A stretch of 64,000 bases of DNA from contig NC_135248.1 in the NCBI RefSeq assembly GCF_947623445.1, forward strand, positions 2,914,977 through 2,978,976, given 5' to 3'. Made by a program: the position numbers and the translations under genes. This stretch comes from Clavelina lepadiformis (Eukaryota; Chordata; Ascidiacea; Aplousobranchia; Clavelinidae). Positions 1-11,727 of the stretch are shown here, in pieces (position 1 is the first letter of the stretch; the number at the start of each line of letters is the position of its first letter). The notes beneath the pieces are model-generated. The model ran no database searches, was not told the DNA's origin, and saw nothing but the letters and a program-made list of their open reading frames with translations.

Positions 1-3000
1 GGTAGACCTGCAAGTTACCGCGCGTTTTTATGTAAAATACGTCACAGAAACCTTTTTTGTTAAGTACAGAAGAAAATTAACAAATATATTAATGAAGTAG
101 AAATTGGACATAGCCTACTTAAAACAGGGTCTCTTATACTTTTGTACTCGGACTTGAAGACCTGAACAGGAAGGAGTAATGAGGTAATGCAAATAGAATT
201 ATGACGTAATAATTCCTCAATACTCGACAATGAGACTGCAAAAGTAAAAGAGACCCCTTAAAACATGAACAGCACAACTATAAAACCCTCACAAACACAC
301 AGTTTAAGAGCCACTGGCTTAAAGTGATTCTTATAGAGACAGCAAGTTAAGTTCTTACCGCTTTTCCAAGGTCTCATAGAGACATCTGCAGATTTTTGTA
401 TGTTTTGTCAAATTTCTCGTGCTGTTTAGAAACTTAGTGTTAGCTTGGTAAAGTTTGACAGTGGAGCAGTACGGCTGTTAGTGCTGTAATGATTGTAGTA
501 GTAGCTCTTCTTACAGTATTATAGTTCGACTATTACAGTATTGGTTGCATTGTTTGGAAATATCTTATCGTCAAAAAGTTGTTGGCTTTAGCGTCATAAA
601 AGTTTTCTTAGCATGTTATCTATGCAACATACATACTGGCTAGTAGCAAGCTCATGGCTAATATGGTCCTAGCTTGTGCATGCATGAATGGGTTTAGTGG
701 CCGTGCTAACGTTATCAACAATTATTACCGTAATTTTTTAAGCACGTTTTAAGCCGGTCTGTAATAAACAAACAAGAGTTGGTTGTGTGAACGCCAACTT
801 AAAATAAATAAACAAAGAATTGAGGCTTCAGTGCAGGCTATCATGCCAAAATTTGCGTCTTTGTACGCAAGATTTTTTGTCGAAAACTTCCTACTTTCCA
901 GTTGGGGTTATAGGGTTACACCCATACAGCGATGCTGGTAATATACTAATGACTTCCGGATTACTTGACTACTGACAGACTAACTGGGTCTGCAGGCTAA
1001 TTCTGTTGTACCCTAAGTTAACGTAGCATAACAATTTTGAGCTAGATCATGAGAACAAAACTAAATACTGAAATGCCACAATATCATGACAAAATTTTCA
1101 CAGGTTGCATTTTGCAAAGAACCAAATACTTTGTTGAAAAATAATTACATTTGTGTGACAGTAAACTTACTAGGTAACAGGTCTCATTTCTTTTGACATT
1201 TGTGCAAGCTTGATCGGTATGTTCATACACACATTATCAAAATGTAAAAGATATTGCTGTGGTTTAATATTTGGCACTTTAAAACCTTTATTTGCAAGGC
1301 TAATCAGGATAGAAAAGAATTCTTTTTGTTGTAACTGTGTAGAATCAGTACGGGCTAAACATGGAAAAACAAAAAAGGAGCAATTAAAAGATAGAAAAAG
1401 TATTTTCACGCTCTGGTTACAAAACACCCGGCACAACTCGATTATGTGGGTCCAGAAGTTACACTGCTGAAAATGGGTTAGGCATGAATACAGTGCAAAT
1501 ATAATGCTTTACAGAACTACAATTGTCTTTGTACCAGGATTAAAATCTGAAAATGTAGTTTGATGTTGCAAATTTCACATTTTAACTGGTAACAACCAGA
1601 CTAAATGTGTCATGATCTGATTAATTATTTATACAAATTGACTATTTTATTTGAAATTGCATAAATTGTATTTTTGATTGATAAATTGATAAACCACAAA
1701 TACTGTAACCGACCGAGTTCCACCAATTGGTTTATAACTATTGGCTTTGCTGCCAGAGGCAGGTGAGTCTGTGGTTTAATGGTTGGTGACAGCACCACAG
1801 TTGTTACTATATAATTTCACTGTTCAAATTTTTATTTTAAATGATGTATTTAGACTCATTTCAGATTCAAAATGAAATGCTTTCAAATTTTTTTCCTTTG
1901 AGTGATTTAAGTTTTAAAGGGAGTTCATGTAAGGGTTTTTTGTGGTAACATAGTCATAAAAGTGGTGGTTTGGGTCTGGAGAAATTAGTTTCGGATTAAT
2001 TTAGAGTTTGAAAAATTGTTTGTGATTTCAAGGTGAAAAAGTAGTAAAGTATCAATTGCGCAATCAGCTAGCTGTTTATATTTCAGGGTTTGGCAGAAAT
2101 GTAACACTAAAAAGGTTTTTTCGAACGCATGTCTTTTTCTTTAAGGACTTAAATTTTAGCTAAAACTGTTGATCGGCGTACAAACTGTTATGTCATAGCC
2201 ACTTGAATATTGATAGGCATATTCATATTAATTAGGTTGCTTTTTTGCTGAAACTTGGTCACTAAAAATTGTCATTCTAATCTTGCAAACTGTAAAAATT
2301 CCTCTGTGCTAGGTAACTCAAGCCTATTGTAGTGAGTGAATACAATACTAGCGCACACCTGTGTGCATGGCCATGCCTATAGGCTGACAGGTAGATTTGT
2401 ACACTAATAAACAACAATGGTAAAAGCCCAAGTAAGTGGGTGATGTAGATTTCTTGCCAAAGAAATGTGCAGGTTGCAGCTATCTGGAATATAATAGTGA
2501 CCTGCTCCCACTTACTAAGCTACCGATAAGATTTAGCTGTGTTCCAAACTATATATGCAGTTATGCAGTTGTGGATAGGTAACATTTGTAACCATGTGTA
2601 GGCTTGCACTCTGCAAATGTCCAGAATTAAAAAGTGGGAAGCTGATAAAGCAACCGCACATAACAAACTTTCATTGTGAGGCTAGGCACAACACAATACT
2701 GCAACAGTCTATAATATACTTCGAATTTTACCAAAGGTCAATCAATTTGTAATAATCTCCATCAATTTATAACAATTTTTACATATTATACTTATGCGAT
2801 CCGGTACTGTCATATGACAATCAATTCGCATATGATACCATTGTGTGTGAATGAAATATCGTGTGCAGTATTTAATGAATGGTTCCGTTTTTGGTATATG
2901 TAATGTATTTAATGCAATAAAATTGTGAGATGCAATAAATGGATAATAAAATTTTATGGCATTATGTATAAAATGACTACAGTTTTTGTTATTAAACTCT

Positions 3001-3262
3001 AATTAACAATTTAAATGTTTACATTGAGTATTTTATTGTATCAACTGTTTAAATGATCAACTTTACACTGTTGTGTTAACTGGGTGAAAACAAATTTATT
3101 CGGCTTTCTTGGTACCATTGGTTTAATTACTCATGTCCTGACAAAAGTTCAACAGTCAAGCTTTTGTATGTTATTTTTAAACTCTGGCATTAACACATTA
3201 CAGGTACTTTAGATACTGTGTTGGTACTTTTCTTTGCACTAAATGGTTGATCTACCTGATCT
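1..3262. other. Intergenic, AT-rich, no gene recognised
   Basis: No convincing coding exon is seen on either strand; short open frames here have no recognisable motif. Two stretches (about 800-905 and 1780-2090) resemble parts of 59.7-60.5 kb and are listed as a dispersed repeat. The last 250 bases form the 5' flank of the first sulfotransferase gene, and a diverged copy of this flank recurs near 4.97-5.1 kb. Confidence 0.5.
800..2090. repeat. Dispersed repeat shared with 59.7-60.5 kb
   Basis: The block at about 805-905 (around 'tgaggcttcagtgcaggcta' and 'gccaaaatttgcg') matches 60240-60345 with scattered differences. The block at 1960-2090 ('gtttgggtctggagaaa', 'atttagagtttg', 'caattgcgcaatcagctagc') matches 60025-60110 and 60440-60465. 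Near 1770 a tRNA-like A-box ('gtggtttaatggttgg') precedes the block, so a tRNA-derived SINE-like origin is possible. Copies are old and rearranged; limits are approximate. Confidence 0.4.
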
Positions 3263-4267
3263 ATGATGAAAGTGATTTCACCAGTTCGACTTCTTGTATT
3301 TTGCATGTCAATTTCAGTATTATTTTGCATAATGGTATGGAATTATATCAGTAGTCAAACCACTTATGCTCAGCGCAGTGGTAATAATGTGAATGCGGAT
3401 GTTTATCGATTTGAAGATCCAACACCAAGCGACAGGGAATTTGTAGTAAGGCAACTGGAAGGAATTAACCGACCAGAAGACTATTTCTCAAGAATTGTTT
3501 ACAATAGGGTCGGAAAATGCGGAAGCCGATCAATGCAAGCTGTTATTTCAGTTCTTTCCAAGAAGAATAATTTCATCTTTCACCTATCGCCCATTTCTAA
3601 CGTTTCGCATCTACGGCTTTTGGACTTGAAAGAAGAAGTCAGATTAATCACTCACTTAAAACCTCCCATGCTGTATTCAAGGCATATACATTACATCAAC
3701 TTTGCCAAATTTGGAGTCCAGGCGCCAATTTATATTAACCTGATTCGTGATCCAATTGAAAGGTTCTCTTCAAGCTACCACTACAAGAGATATGGAGATG
3801 CAAGGACACCAGTTGAAAGACGCAGGCATTGGGCAGAGGGCGAAAAAGAACGAAGCATAAATGACTGCATTTTACAAAATGTAACTGAATGTTCAACTGG
3901 AAGACTTTGGTATATTGTGCCATATTTTTGTGGTCAAGAAAGCATTTGCCAACGACCGTCAACATATAGTTTACAGAGGGCCAAACAGCGTTTGCTGGAC
4001 AATTACTTAGCTGTTGGTATTTTAGAAGATTTTCAAGGTACACTGAAGATATTTGAAAAGCTAATGCCTTATCATTTCAAAGGTGCGCCAGATATTTGGC
4101 AAGATATTAGCCGTGGGACAGTAAACAATACCAGTACTGTGGGAAAAGAGAAAATACGACCTGAGGTGTATGCAATACTGAAAGAAAGAATGGCGATGGA
4201 ATATGAGTTTTACAATTTTGCTGTAAAACGTTTCTATCATGTCAAAGACCAGCTTGGCATAAAATAA
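3263..4267 (+). CDS. UST: Uronyl 2-sulfotransferase-like (UST family), copy 1
   Basis: A single-exon, 334-residue type II Golgi protein. UST transfers sulfate from PAPS to the 2-OH of uronic acid (mainly iduronate) in dermatan/chondroitin sulfate. A short cytoplasmic tail is followed by a membrane segment at about residues 8-28. The 5'-phosphosulfate loop is at 80-89 (YNRVGKCGSR, which has UST's GKCGSR rather than the PKTAS of HS2ST). His141 in SRHIHY aligns with the catalytic His of HS2ST. Arg162 and Ser170 in IRDPIERFSS match the 3'-phosphate site. Cys202/210 and Cys223/229 match the family disulfides. Length is close to the usual catalytic form, but the acidic C-terminal tail of human UST is absent. 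It begins with two Met codons; I took the first. It heads a tandem family and is clearly diverged from the two downstream copies. HS2ST is the alternative family, less likely from the loop sequence. Confidence 0.9.
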   Translation: MMKVISPVRLLVFCMSISVLFCIMVWNYISSQTTYAQRSGNNVNADVYRFEDPTPSDREFVVRQLEGINRPEDYFSRIVYNRVGKCGSRSMQAVISVLSKKNNFIFHLSPISNVSHLRLLDLKEEVRLITHLKPPMLYSRHIHYINFAKFGVQAPIYINLIRDPIERFSSSYHYKRYGDARTPVERRRHWAEGEKERSINDCILQNVTECSTGRLWYIVPYFCGQESICQRPSTYSLQRAKQRLLDNYLAVGILEDFQGTLKIFEKLMPYHFKGAPDIWQDISRGTVNNTSTVGKEKIRPEVYAILKERMAMEYEFYNFAVKRFYHVKDQLGIK

Positions 4268-5639
4268 GATTTGTTTGTACATTTATATATTAAGTGTGCA
4301 GTTTTATGCACTTTTTGCAATGCAAAAAATTCTACAGGTATTTCATTATGTGTGCGGTGCAAATACATGTCGCCAAATTATTGTTATTTATTTTTTCGCC
4401 GAATTCATTAAATCATTACATTTAATTTCTTCTTACTATCCTATTGTTTTGCTACTTTTGCCGTGTGTACGTATTATTTTTCTACAGTTTTCCTAAGACT
4501 ATCACCATGAATACTTGGGTGCCATCGGTACTTTGTATTGTTGTTTTATCATACAATATCATTGCTTGACAAAACCCTCAAAGATCATGATCATGGTCAT
4601 GTTCTAACAGCATGATGCTGCTTTTTCCATTATCAATCATACTTTAGTTAAAATGATTCATCTGTTTGGTACTCATTTGTTTGTCGTTTGGAACAAATAT
4701 TTTCTCATGGAAAGCACGTATCTAGTATGCTGGTTATGTTGTGAAATATTAACTTACTGTTTGTGTTAGCAGTTGTGTTCATTCCTTTTGTGATGAGGTT
4801 TAGCTTGCAAGGTCTTAGTTTGTGAGAAATGTCATAATAGTTCACTACTCTTGAGATTTCTGTAAAAATTTTGATACGTTTTTGATCACTTTGAATTGTA
4901 TAATGTGTTGTTTGACAGTTTGTGTCAAAATCACTAAAAAAATTTCACTGAAGTCAAGTTTACAATTTAAGCATTTACATTTACATTTTTCTCTTAGCTG
5001 TTTAAATAGTCAGCTTATATCAACTGAGTAAGAAAATTTTATTTGGCTTTTAATACCATTTCTAACTCATGACAAAACTACTTAACCACTGTGTATAGAC
5101 TTGGCAGATATCGGTCCATCTACCTATAAAATAGTTTTATTCTATGCATTCTAATACCAATTGCCTTATCTGTATATAGAAAGCTTACGTTGAAGGTACC
5201 ATAATTATGATGTTTATATCATGCTCTTATTCATCCCAGATATTTCAAAAACTGTCTGTTTCATTAAAGTCTTATTCCAAATAGTGATGTATGAAATGTA
5301 ATTTGAATTAAATGGTATCTGTTCGTGTACATTCCAGATTTTTTGCACGAAGCATAGATTAACTCTCTTAGCAATTTTTGTTTTCATAAGTATATTGAAT
5401 GGTGAAATATTTGCATGCCAGTACTTTTTGCGTGCCAGTATGTTTTATTTTTGAAACAGTATTTTTTCTCATATTTGAGTTTCTCCCAGTAGAGAATTTA
5501 TTTGTCATCATATCGTATTAAAAGTTATTTTTACACTTTATAGCAGTCATTCTTTATTGCTATAGTTTCATCATTACGCAGTACCATAGCATTGATTATG
5601 TTGATTTCATAGACGCACTGAACATTTGTTTAAATACTG
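4268..5639. other. Intergenic; 3' flank of copy 1 and 5' flank of a decayed duplicate
   Basis: No gene is seen. About 4970-5100 resembles 3015-3200 (the upstream flank of copy 1): both share a 'tgtttaaat(g/a)(a/g)tca' tract, 'tttattcggctt/tttatttggctt' and 'ctcatg(tcct)gacaaaa'. This indicates that an old tandem duplication unit begins here. Confidence 0.45.
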
Positions 5640-6345
5640 AGTATTTCTTTTTCAGCTGTTTTTAATGGTCAAGTGAATATGTGCTGATAAATTTAACTTA
5701 AACTATATGAGAGATTTCTCGCCGGGAAGGTCTTTTCCACCACTTATTGTCTGGATGAAGGGTTGAATGCTGTTCTGCACTGCACAGGCTCATTCTACTC
5801 ATTTATACTTCACATAGAAAAATAAGCTTTGTTCAGCTCAACTCTGGATTGGATTTGCTTCCCACTACATCATAATGTTACAGAGGAGAGGAACAAAACG
5901 ATTCATTGCAATGTGGTTTAACTAACATCTTTAGGTTGGTGACATGGGTTCATGTCTTTTGTCTTTTCCATAAATCAGGATGGATGGATGTAACTTGCGT
6001 TTTGAATATAAAAAACAAACTTTTTTTGTTTCCCAACACAGGCATTTATAGTTGGTTCTTCACGATGGATTCCTTCTCTTTAAATCTAAGTTAAATGTGT
6101 GTTTGCTGAGGGTAAACGTTACTTCTTGGACTATTGATATTTTGGAAGATTTTGTACCTAATGTTTGGCAACAAAATTGTTATATGATGAAGAAAACCAG
6201 CAAAGAAGGTAAATAGATAAAAAACAACCTGAGGTGTTTACAATACTGATTAGCATTGAAATGTGAATTTTGTTGCTCAACTTAAACAAACAAAAATTGT
6301 CAGCTGTGAATAAAATGAGATTTTTGACACTTGATATGTACACTG
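5640..6345 (+). pseudogene. Decayed UST-like copy
   Basis: Relic of a fourth sulfotransferase copy. About 6085-6345 aligns with the 3' coding end of copy 1 (about 3985-4267). 'ttgatattttggaagatttt' corresponds to the VGILEDF codons, 'caacctgaggtgtttacaat' to the RPEVYAI codons, and 'gtcagctgtgaataaaatga' to the final codons and stop. Numerous substitutions, small indels and frame breaks mean no product can be made. The upstream part (5640-6085) is much less certain. It sits between intact copies 1 and 2, so the family arose as a longer tandem series. Similarity continues into the 3' flank near 6850 versus 4740. Confidence 0.6.
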
Positions 6346-6954
6346 GTTTGGTCTGGTAGTGCCGTTTTATCATGCTATTTCCTTTCAATTTTATTGTTTA
6401 AGGTTGTGCTTGTATGAACATGAATTTTGTTATTTAAAGTTTATAATAAATTACAACCCTGTTGACCATTGCTAATACAACCATAAAAATCTTCTGTTCT
6501 CCAATAATGTTGCTTCAATATCGGTCTCAAAGTGTATGGTGCATTTTACATTTATCAACAAAACTGGATAAATGCATTTCTTCATTGCCAATTGTATGGG
6601 CATTCTTAAAGAAAGTTGCAATGCTTGATCTTTTAAACTTACATACTTGGTACAAATAACTGGTTTGGGCCCATTAGAAACAGAACATTTATTACCAATG
6701 TTTTGTGTAAACTGTCATGATTCATTCCCTAAAAATGTAATGTTGAGTTAAGGTTACAAAAACTTCTCTTGTGAAAGAAGATCATAGTATTTTGTTATTA
6801 TATAATCATGAAAATGATGTATACACATTTTTTGATCAAATGCTGTCTATACTGTGAAATTAGTAAATGACAATGTTTGTATTAGCTGTCAGTGTTACAC
6901 AGTGTTGATATTTAAGAGCGTGATCATTGTGCTATTTATATTGGTGGAAGTTTA
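6346..6954. other. Intergenic, nothing recognised
   Basis: AT-rich spacer with weak similarity to the 3' flank of copy 1 (compare 'gtgaaattagtaaatgacaa' near 6855 with 'gtgaaatattaacttact' near 4741). No coding exon or repeat structure is supported. Confidence 0.4.
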
Positions 6955-8293
6955 CTTCCTACGATACATTCGTTACAAGGCCATCATTTTGTAAAAGTGT
7001 TTTTGCATTCATTTGAGAGAGATTTGATGTGAATTGAATACAATTTGGATGTAACACTAGCCTTGATTATAACTCTCTTTGATATATAAACATGATATGA
7101 ATCATATTGATGCTTGATTATTTATTTAACTTACAAAATTAATAATACCACCATTCATGAGATTAGTAAATGGTATTGTATAACTCAAAACTGCACGTAC
7201 CGGTAATTAATGAACGTAGGCACATTAATGTTTTAGTAAGAAATTGGTTAGCCAATGTTCTTTAAAGTGTTCAGTTGATTGTAAAGGCCTTCTAAAGTAG
7301 CACTGAGTAATGAGTAGGGGAATATCGTGGAACCTTAAAGTCATTGATATGTTTGGACATCAATATTCACAATTTCTATCACTTTTCAACTTAAAAAATT
7401 TGCTGACCGCCGTGAAAAATTTAAAAAGTGGACTAAAACCAAAATTTCTCTCACACTTTTGAAAGTCTTCGTAAAAAAACACCATTTTTACTAGATAGGT
7501 TTTTCTTTAGAAGAAACAGATGTTAAATGATCAACTTTCTATCGCCTGAAACTGATGCTTCTTGTGTCCGAAGTTGGCAAAAGGATTATAGTTGTTGCTA
7601 AATTTCTACCAAATGCTTAATGATTGGGCGTTATGTTTAATATTTAAACTTTAAACAAAAGTCTTAAATGTTGTGCAAACATTGTATTGAAGGGTTACAG
7701 ATGTTTTTTAACATTAATTGTTTATTGGGCTTTTTTCTTCGCGGTAGTAAGTATTTCGATAAAAGACGTTCCCTTTACTTCTTTTCTTCGTGTGGCGGCC
7801 TAAATTGCAACCGTTATACAACATTGTTGGAGTTCCATTACTTCCCGTACTAAGAAAGAAATTCCACTTCCAAATAACTTTCACGGAATAGAAGAAATTT
7901 AGCTCCTTTGTAACATAAACCTAACTTCCTTCCACATGCAATAGGCTACATCTTGTTAATTGTGTTCTGTTTTTGCAGCCGTCATGTCACAGTTACACGA
8001 TAGCAGTTCATGAAGAGGGTGAATGATCATTTGCCCACCAGTTGGTTTTAGTTTAGATAACAACTATTGTTGGTTTGTCAATATCATGCTGTCATTTCAT
8101 CGCAGTGCAAAGTTTTGGATACAATACTTTATATTGTTGTAGTAATATAAGATCAGCAAACAGCGAAAGCTAGTGCAGGAAGATTTAAACCTTGGGTCCT
8201 TAACTTAAATTATAAGAACATGTAAGACTCTACTCTCATTTGATTGGTCTGTACTAATGCTTTGTAAATTTTTCTTGTAAAAATTTTTGTAGG

Positions 8294-9304
8294 ATGAAGA
8301 ATTATTTTAGAACATCAAAAATGCCATTTTTAAAGTGGTCGCATATTTTTATTATATTTTTGATCACAAGTGTAGTTTTAATTGGTAATAGCTGCTTCCA
8401 TTTAAAAAAAAATCCATTCAGTTTTAGCTTTAGTGTGACTTCACATTTAGCCAAAAAAACTCCCCAGGTATCCACCAGGCTGTACCACCGCATTATCAAT
8501 GACAACTACATCCCCAACAGAATACTATACAACCGGGTGACTAAGTGTGGAAGTCGAACATTGAAGGAAATAATATCCCATCTGGAGAGGAAAAACAATT
8601 TTCACTTTTATAAGTCTCCTGTCAACAACTTAATAAGGCCACCGCCATCTGAACTGACTCGTGAGACCAAATTGATTTACAATTTATCTTTGCCATCCTT
8701 GTATACCAGACATATTCATTACATTGACTTCACAAAGTATGGCTTGGAAAATCCAACATACATAAACGTGGTACGTGATCCTATTGAACGGTTTTCCTCA
8801 CAGTTTCATTTCAAGCGCCGTTTCATTGACTTTACCAACTCGCTAAACCTTAAGCATGTTAGATGGAAAAGCTCTGAAAACAAGGAAATGAACATCAATG
8901 ACTGCATAATTAAGAACCATCTAGAATGCTCAACTAAACAGCTGTGGTACATTGTGCCTTATTTTTGTGGCCAAGATGAGATGTGTCAACACCCTTCCAA
9001 TGAAAGTTTACAGCAGGCCATTGCAAATGTGGAAAGACACTACCTCTTTGTTGGTATTCTTGAAGACTTCAAAGGAACTTTACAAGTGTTTGAAAGGTTG
9101 CTCCCAGGATATTTTGCTGGAGGAACCGAAATTGGAATGAGGTTGCAAAATGCCTTACATGAGAAAACAAAAACTCTAAAAAAGGACGCCATAACACCTA
9201 AAGGGTATGAACTTCTCAAAAGTCGAATGTCATTGGAATATAAATTTTATGACTTTATAGCTCAGCGGTTCAACGCTACCAAAAGTCTGCTAAAACTTAC
9301 GTAA
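8294..9304 (+). CDS. UST: Uronyl 2-sulfotransferase-like, copy 2
   Basis: Single-exon, 336-residue type II membrane sulfotransferase. The membrane segment lies at about residues 17-31, after a basic tail containing KNYFRTSK. The PAPS 5'-phosphosulfate loop is YNRVTKCGSR (79-88), with Thr where copy 1 has Gly. The likely catalytic His is His140 (TRHIHY). Arg161/Ser169 form the 3'-phosphate site, and the four family cysteines are Cys204/212 and Cys225/231. The start is the first ATG, placed directly after 'atttttgtagg', which looks like a splice or trans-splice acceptor. Expected role: 2-O-sulfation of uronic acid in Golgi glycosaminoglycans; acceptor specificity is not deducible. Very close to copy 3, more distant from copy 1. 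Confidence 0.9.
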   Translation: MKNYFRTSKMPFLKWSHIFIIFLITSVVLIGNSCFHLKKNPFSFSFSVTSHLAKKTPQVSTRLYHRIINDNYIPNRILYNRVTKCGSRTLKEIISHLERKNNFHFYKSPVNNLIRPPPSELTRETKLIYNLSLPSLYTRHIHYIDFTKYGLENPTYINVVRDPIERFSSQFHFKRRFIDFTNSLNLKHVRWKSSENKEMNINDCIIKNHLECSTKQLWYIVPYFCGQDEMCQHPSNESLQQAIANVERHYLFVGILEDFKGTLQVFERLLPGYFAGGTEIGMRLQNALHEKTKTLKKDAITPKGYELLKSRMSLEYKFYDFIAQRFNATKSLLKLT

Positions 9305-9563
9305 CAAACAACCTGCCTTTCATTAAACTGTTGTATAAATGTGCCAGCATTTGCCTCTTGGGCTGTTACAGTTGTGTCTGTTTAAATCAAATGTAGGCAA
9401 AAGTCAGGTTTATTCTAAGGCCTACTAGTTTTTTCCACTCGCGTGAAGTGGAATCTTTAATCTCAATGTAGCCTATAACTTGTGTATTATGTGTCATAGT
9501 TTTTATTATTGTTAACGCCGCTAACGTTATAGGCATGCAGTAATCCTTATTATGAACCTTTAT

Positions 9564-9569
9564 AATAAA
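9564..9569 (+). terminator. Polyadenylation signal of UST-like copy 2
   Basis: An AATAAA hexamer about 260 bases after the stop codon, within the duplicated 3' flank. The matching site in unit B (about 13665) reads 'attatgaa', so the hexamer is absent there. Confidence 0.5.
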
Positions 9570-9765
9570 GTATTCAAGAAAAAATTTATTGTCGTTTTAT
9601 TCCTCTTAATTTACTATGATTTACGGTATTAGATTGATTTTCAACTTTGAAAAAAAATAGTCGAGTTTTTGGAAGAAGCGGTATTATTGTGACGAATTAG
9701 GCACTCTGCGCAATTGGGATAAATTTGTCAGCTTAAGCTAAAATTAATTTTCTATTATCTGTTAT

Positions 9766-10069
9766 TCCTAAAATTCCTAAACATTGAACACAAGAAAACA
9801 GCAAGGCCAAGCAAGACCCCAGCAAGCGTCACTTTATTGCGGGATCAAAATTTATGCATTCTTAATTGAAACTGAACAACATTTTGCGGGGCATGTGTCG
9901 AAGTAAATGTATTATTTCAAAGCAAAATTTATTAACCAAAGTTTCAAGAAAAACTCGCTTTTATTGCGGAATTGGCCAAAATTATACCAGTTGTTATGAT
10001 TAAAAACCACTTCACAAGTTCTTTAGATAAATCAGTCGTTACAAACCGATAAATGTTGAAATAAGTTTT
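9766..10069. other. Spacer between duplicated units
   Basis: About 300 bases between the two duplicated units. It is AT-rich and has no coding or repeat signal that I can support. Confidence 0.4.
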
Positions 10070-10405
10070 AAGAAGATGATACCTTCGTTACAAGGCCATC
10101 CTCATTGTGTAAAAGTGTTTTTGCATTCATTTGAGAGAGATTAGCTGTGAATTGAATACAATTTGGATGTAACACTAGCCTTGATTAAAACTCTCTTTGA
10201 TATTTATAAGCATGATATGAATCATATTGATGCTTGATTATTTATTTAACTTACAAAATTAATAATACCACCATTCATTTCATTAGTAAATGGTATTGTA
10301 TAACTCAAAACTGCACGTACCGGTAATTAATGAACGTAGGCACATTAATGTTTTAGTAAGAAATTGGTTAGCCAATGTTCTTTAAAGTGTTCAGTTGATT
10401 GTAAA

Positions 10406-10714
10406 TGTAATAAGTTGATGCGATCCAATATCGGCTCACACAGAGCGTACACAAACGACAGCTAGTACAATCGAATGACCTCGTAGGCCGTAGGGTAATC
10501 CGAATGACACCGGTACGACACAAACTTAAAGGGAATAGTAATTAAATTAAATCATAGTAATTAATGGAAATTAAATTTAAGCATGCTGTTTCCCCACCAG
10601 GTTGTGTGCCGGTTAGAAAAGAAGGAAATCACATAAAATAACAAGAATGAACTAACAGTTTCATTGGTCAACAATTCAAGAATATAATAACAATTTGATT
10701 CAAACATTATCACA
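10406..10714. mobile_element. Solo LTR (fossil retroelement)
   Basis: A 309-base insert beginning TGT and ending ACA, flanked by a 5-base target duplication GTAAA (10401-10405 and 10715-10719). Unit A has the empty site with a single GTAAA near 7285. The TG...CA ends, 5-base duplication and length fit a solo LTR left by recombination between the two LTRs of a retroelement. No internal region or coding part remains. Superfamily is not determinable from the LTR alone. It is younger than the segmental duplication. Confidence 0.75.
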
Positions 10715-11727
10715 GTAAAGGCCTTCTAAAATAGCACTGAGTAATGAGTAGGGGAATATCGTGGAACCTTAAAGTCATTGATATGTTTGGACATCAATAT
10801 TCACAATTTCTATCACTTTTCAACTTAAAAAATTTGCTGACCGCCGTGATAAATTTAAAAAGTGGACTAAAACCAAAATTTCTCTCACACTTTTGAAAGT
10901 CTTCGTAAAAAAACACCATTTTTACTAGATAGGTTTTTTTTTTGAAAAAACAGATGTTAAATGATCAACTTTCTATAGCCTGAAACTGATGCTTCTTGTG
11001 CCCGAAGTTGGCAAAAGGATTATAGTGGTTGCTAAATTTCTACCAAATGCTTAATGATTGGGCGTTATGTTTAATATTTAAACTTTAAAATAAAAGTCTT
11101 AAATGTTGTGCAAATATTGTATCGAAGGGTTAGAGATGTTTTTTAACATTAGTTGTTTATTGGGCTTTTTCTTCGCGGTAATAAGTATTTGGATAAAAGA
11201 CGTTCCCTTTACTTCTTTTCTTCGTGTGGCGGTCTAAATTGCAACCGTTATACAACATTGTTGGAGTTCCATTACTTCCCGTACTAAGAAAGAAATTCCA
11301 CTTCCAAATAACTGTCACGGAATAGAAGAAATTTAGCTCCTTTGTAACATAAACCTAACTTCCTTCCACATGCAATAGGCTACATCTTGTTAATTGTGTT
11401 CTGTTTTTGCAGCCGTCATGTCACAGTTACACGATAGCAGTTCATGAAGAGGGTGAATGATCACTTGCCCACTAGTTGGTTTTGGTTTAGATAACAACTA
11501 TTGTTGGTTTGTCGATATCATGCTGTTGTTTCATCGCAGTGCAAAGTTTTGGATACAATACTTTATATTATTGTAGTAATATAAGATCAGCAAACAGCGA
11601 AAGCTAGTGCAGGAAGATTTAAACCTTGGGTCCTTAACTTAAATTATAAGAACACGTAAGACTCTACTCTCATTTGATTGGTCTGTACTAATGCTTTGTA
11701 AATTTTTCTTGTAAAAATTTTTGTAGG

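Larger units (their letters stand above)
6955..9765 (+). repeat. Segmental tandem duplication, unit A (carries UST-like copy 2)
   Basis: About 2.8 kb that recurs at about 10070-13885. Homology starts near 'cgttacaaggccatc' in both and ends after 'ttaagct(a/g)aaattaattttctatt'. The flank, promoter region, coding exon and 3' UTR are all duplicated at high identity. This unit represents the empty state for the solo LTR and the hAT MITE present in unit B. Confidence 0.9.

Noticed and set aside
8952-9140. 62-residue frame inside UST-like copy 2 (and 12383-12571 in copy 3)
   Set aside because: Out-of-frame shadow of the sulfotransferase; conservation between copies is due to the recent duplication.
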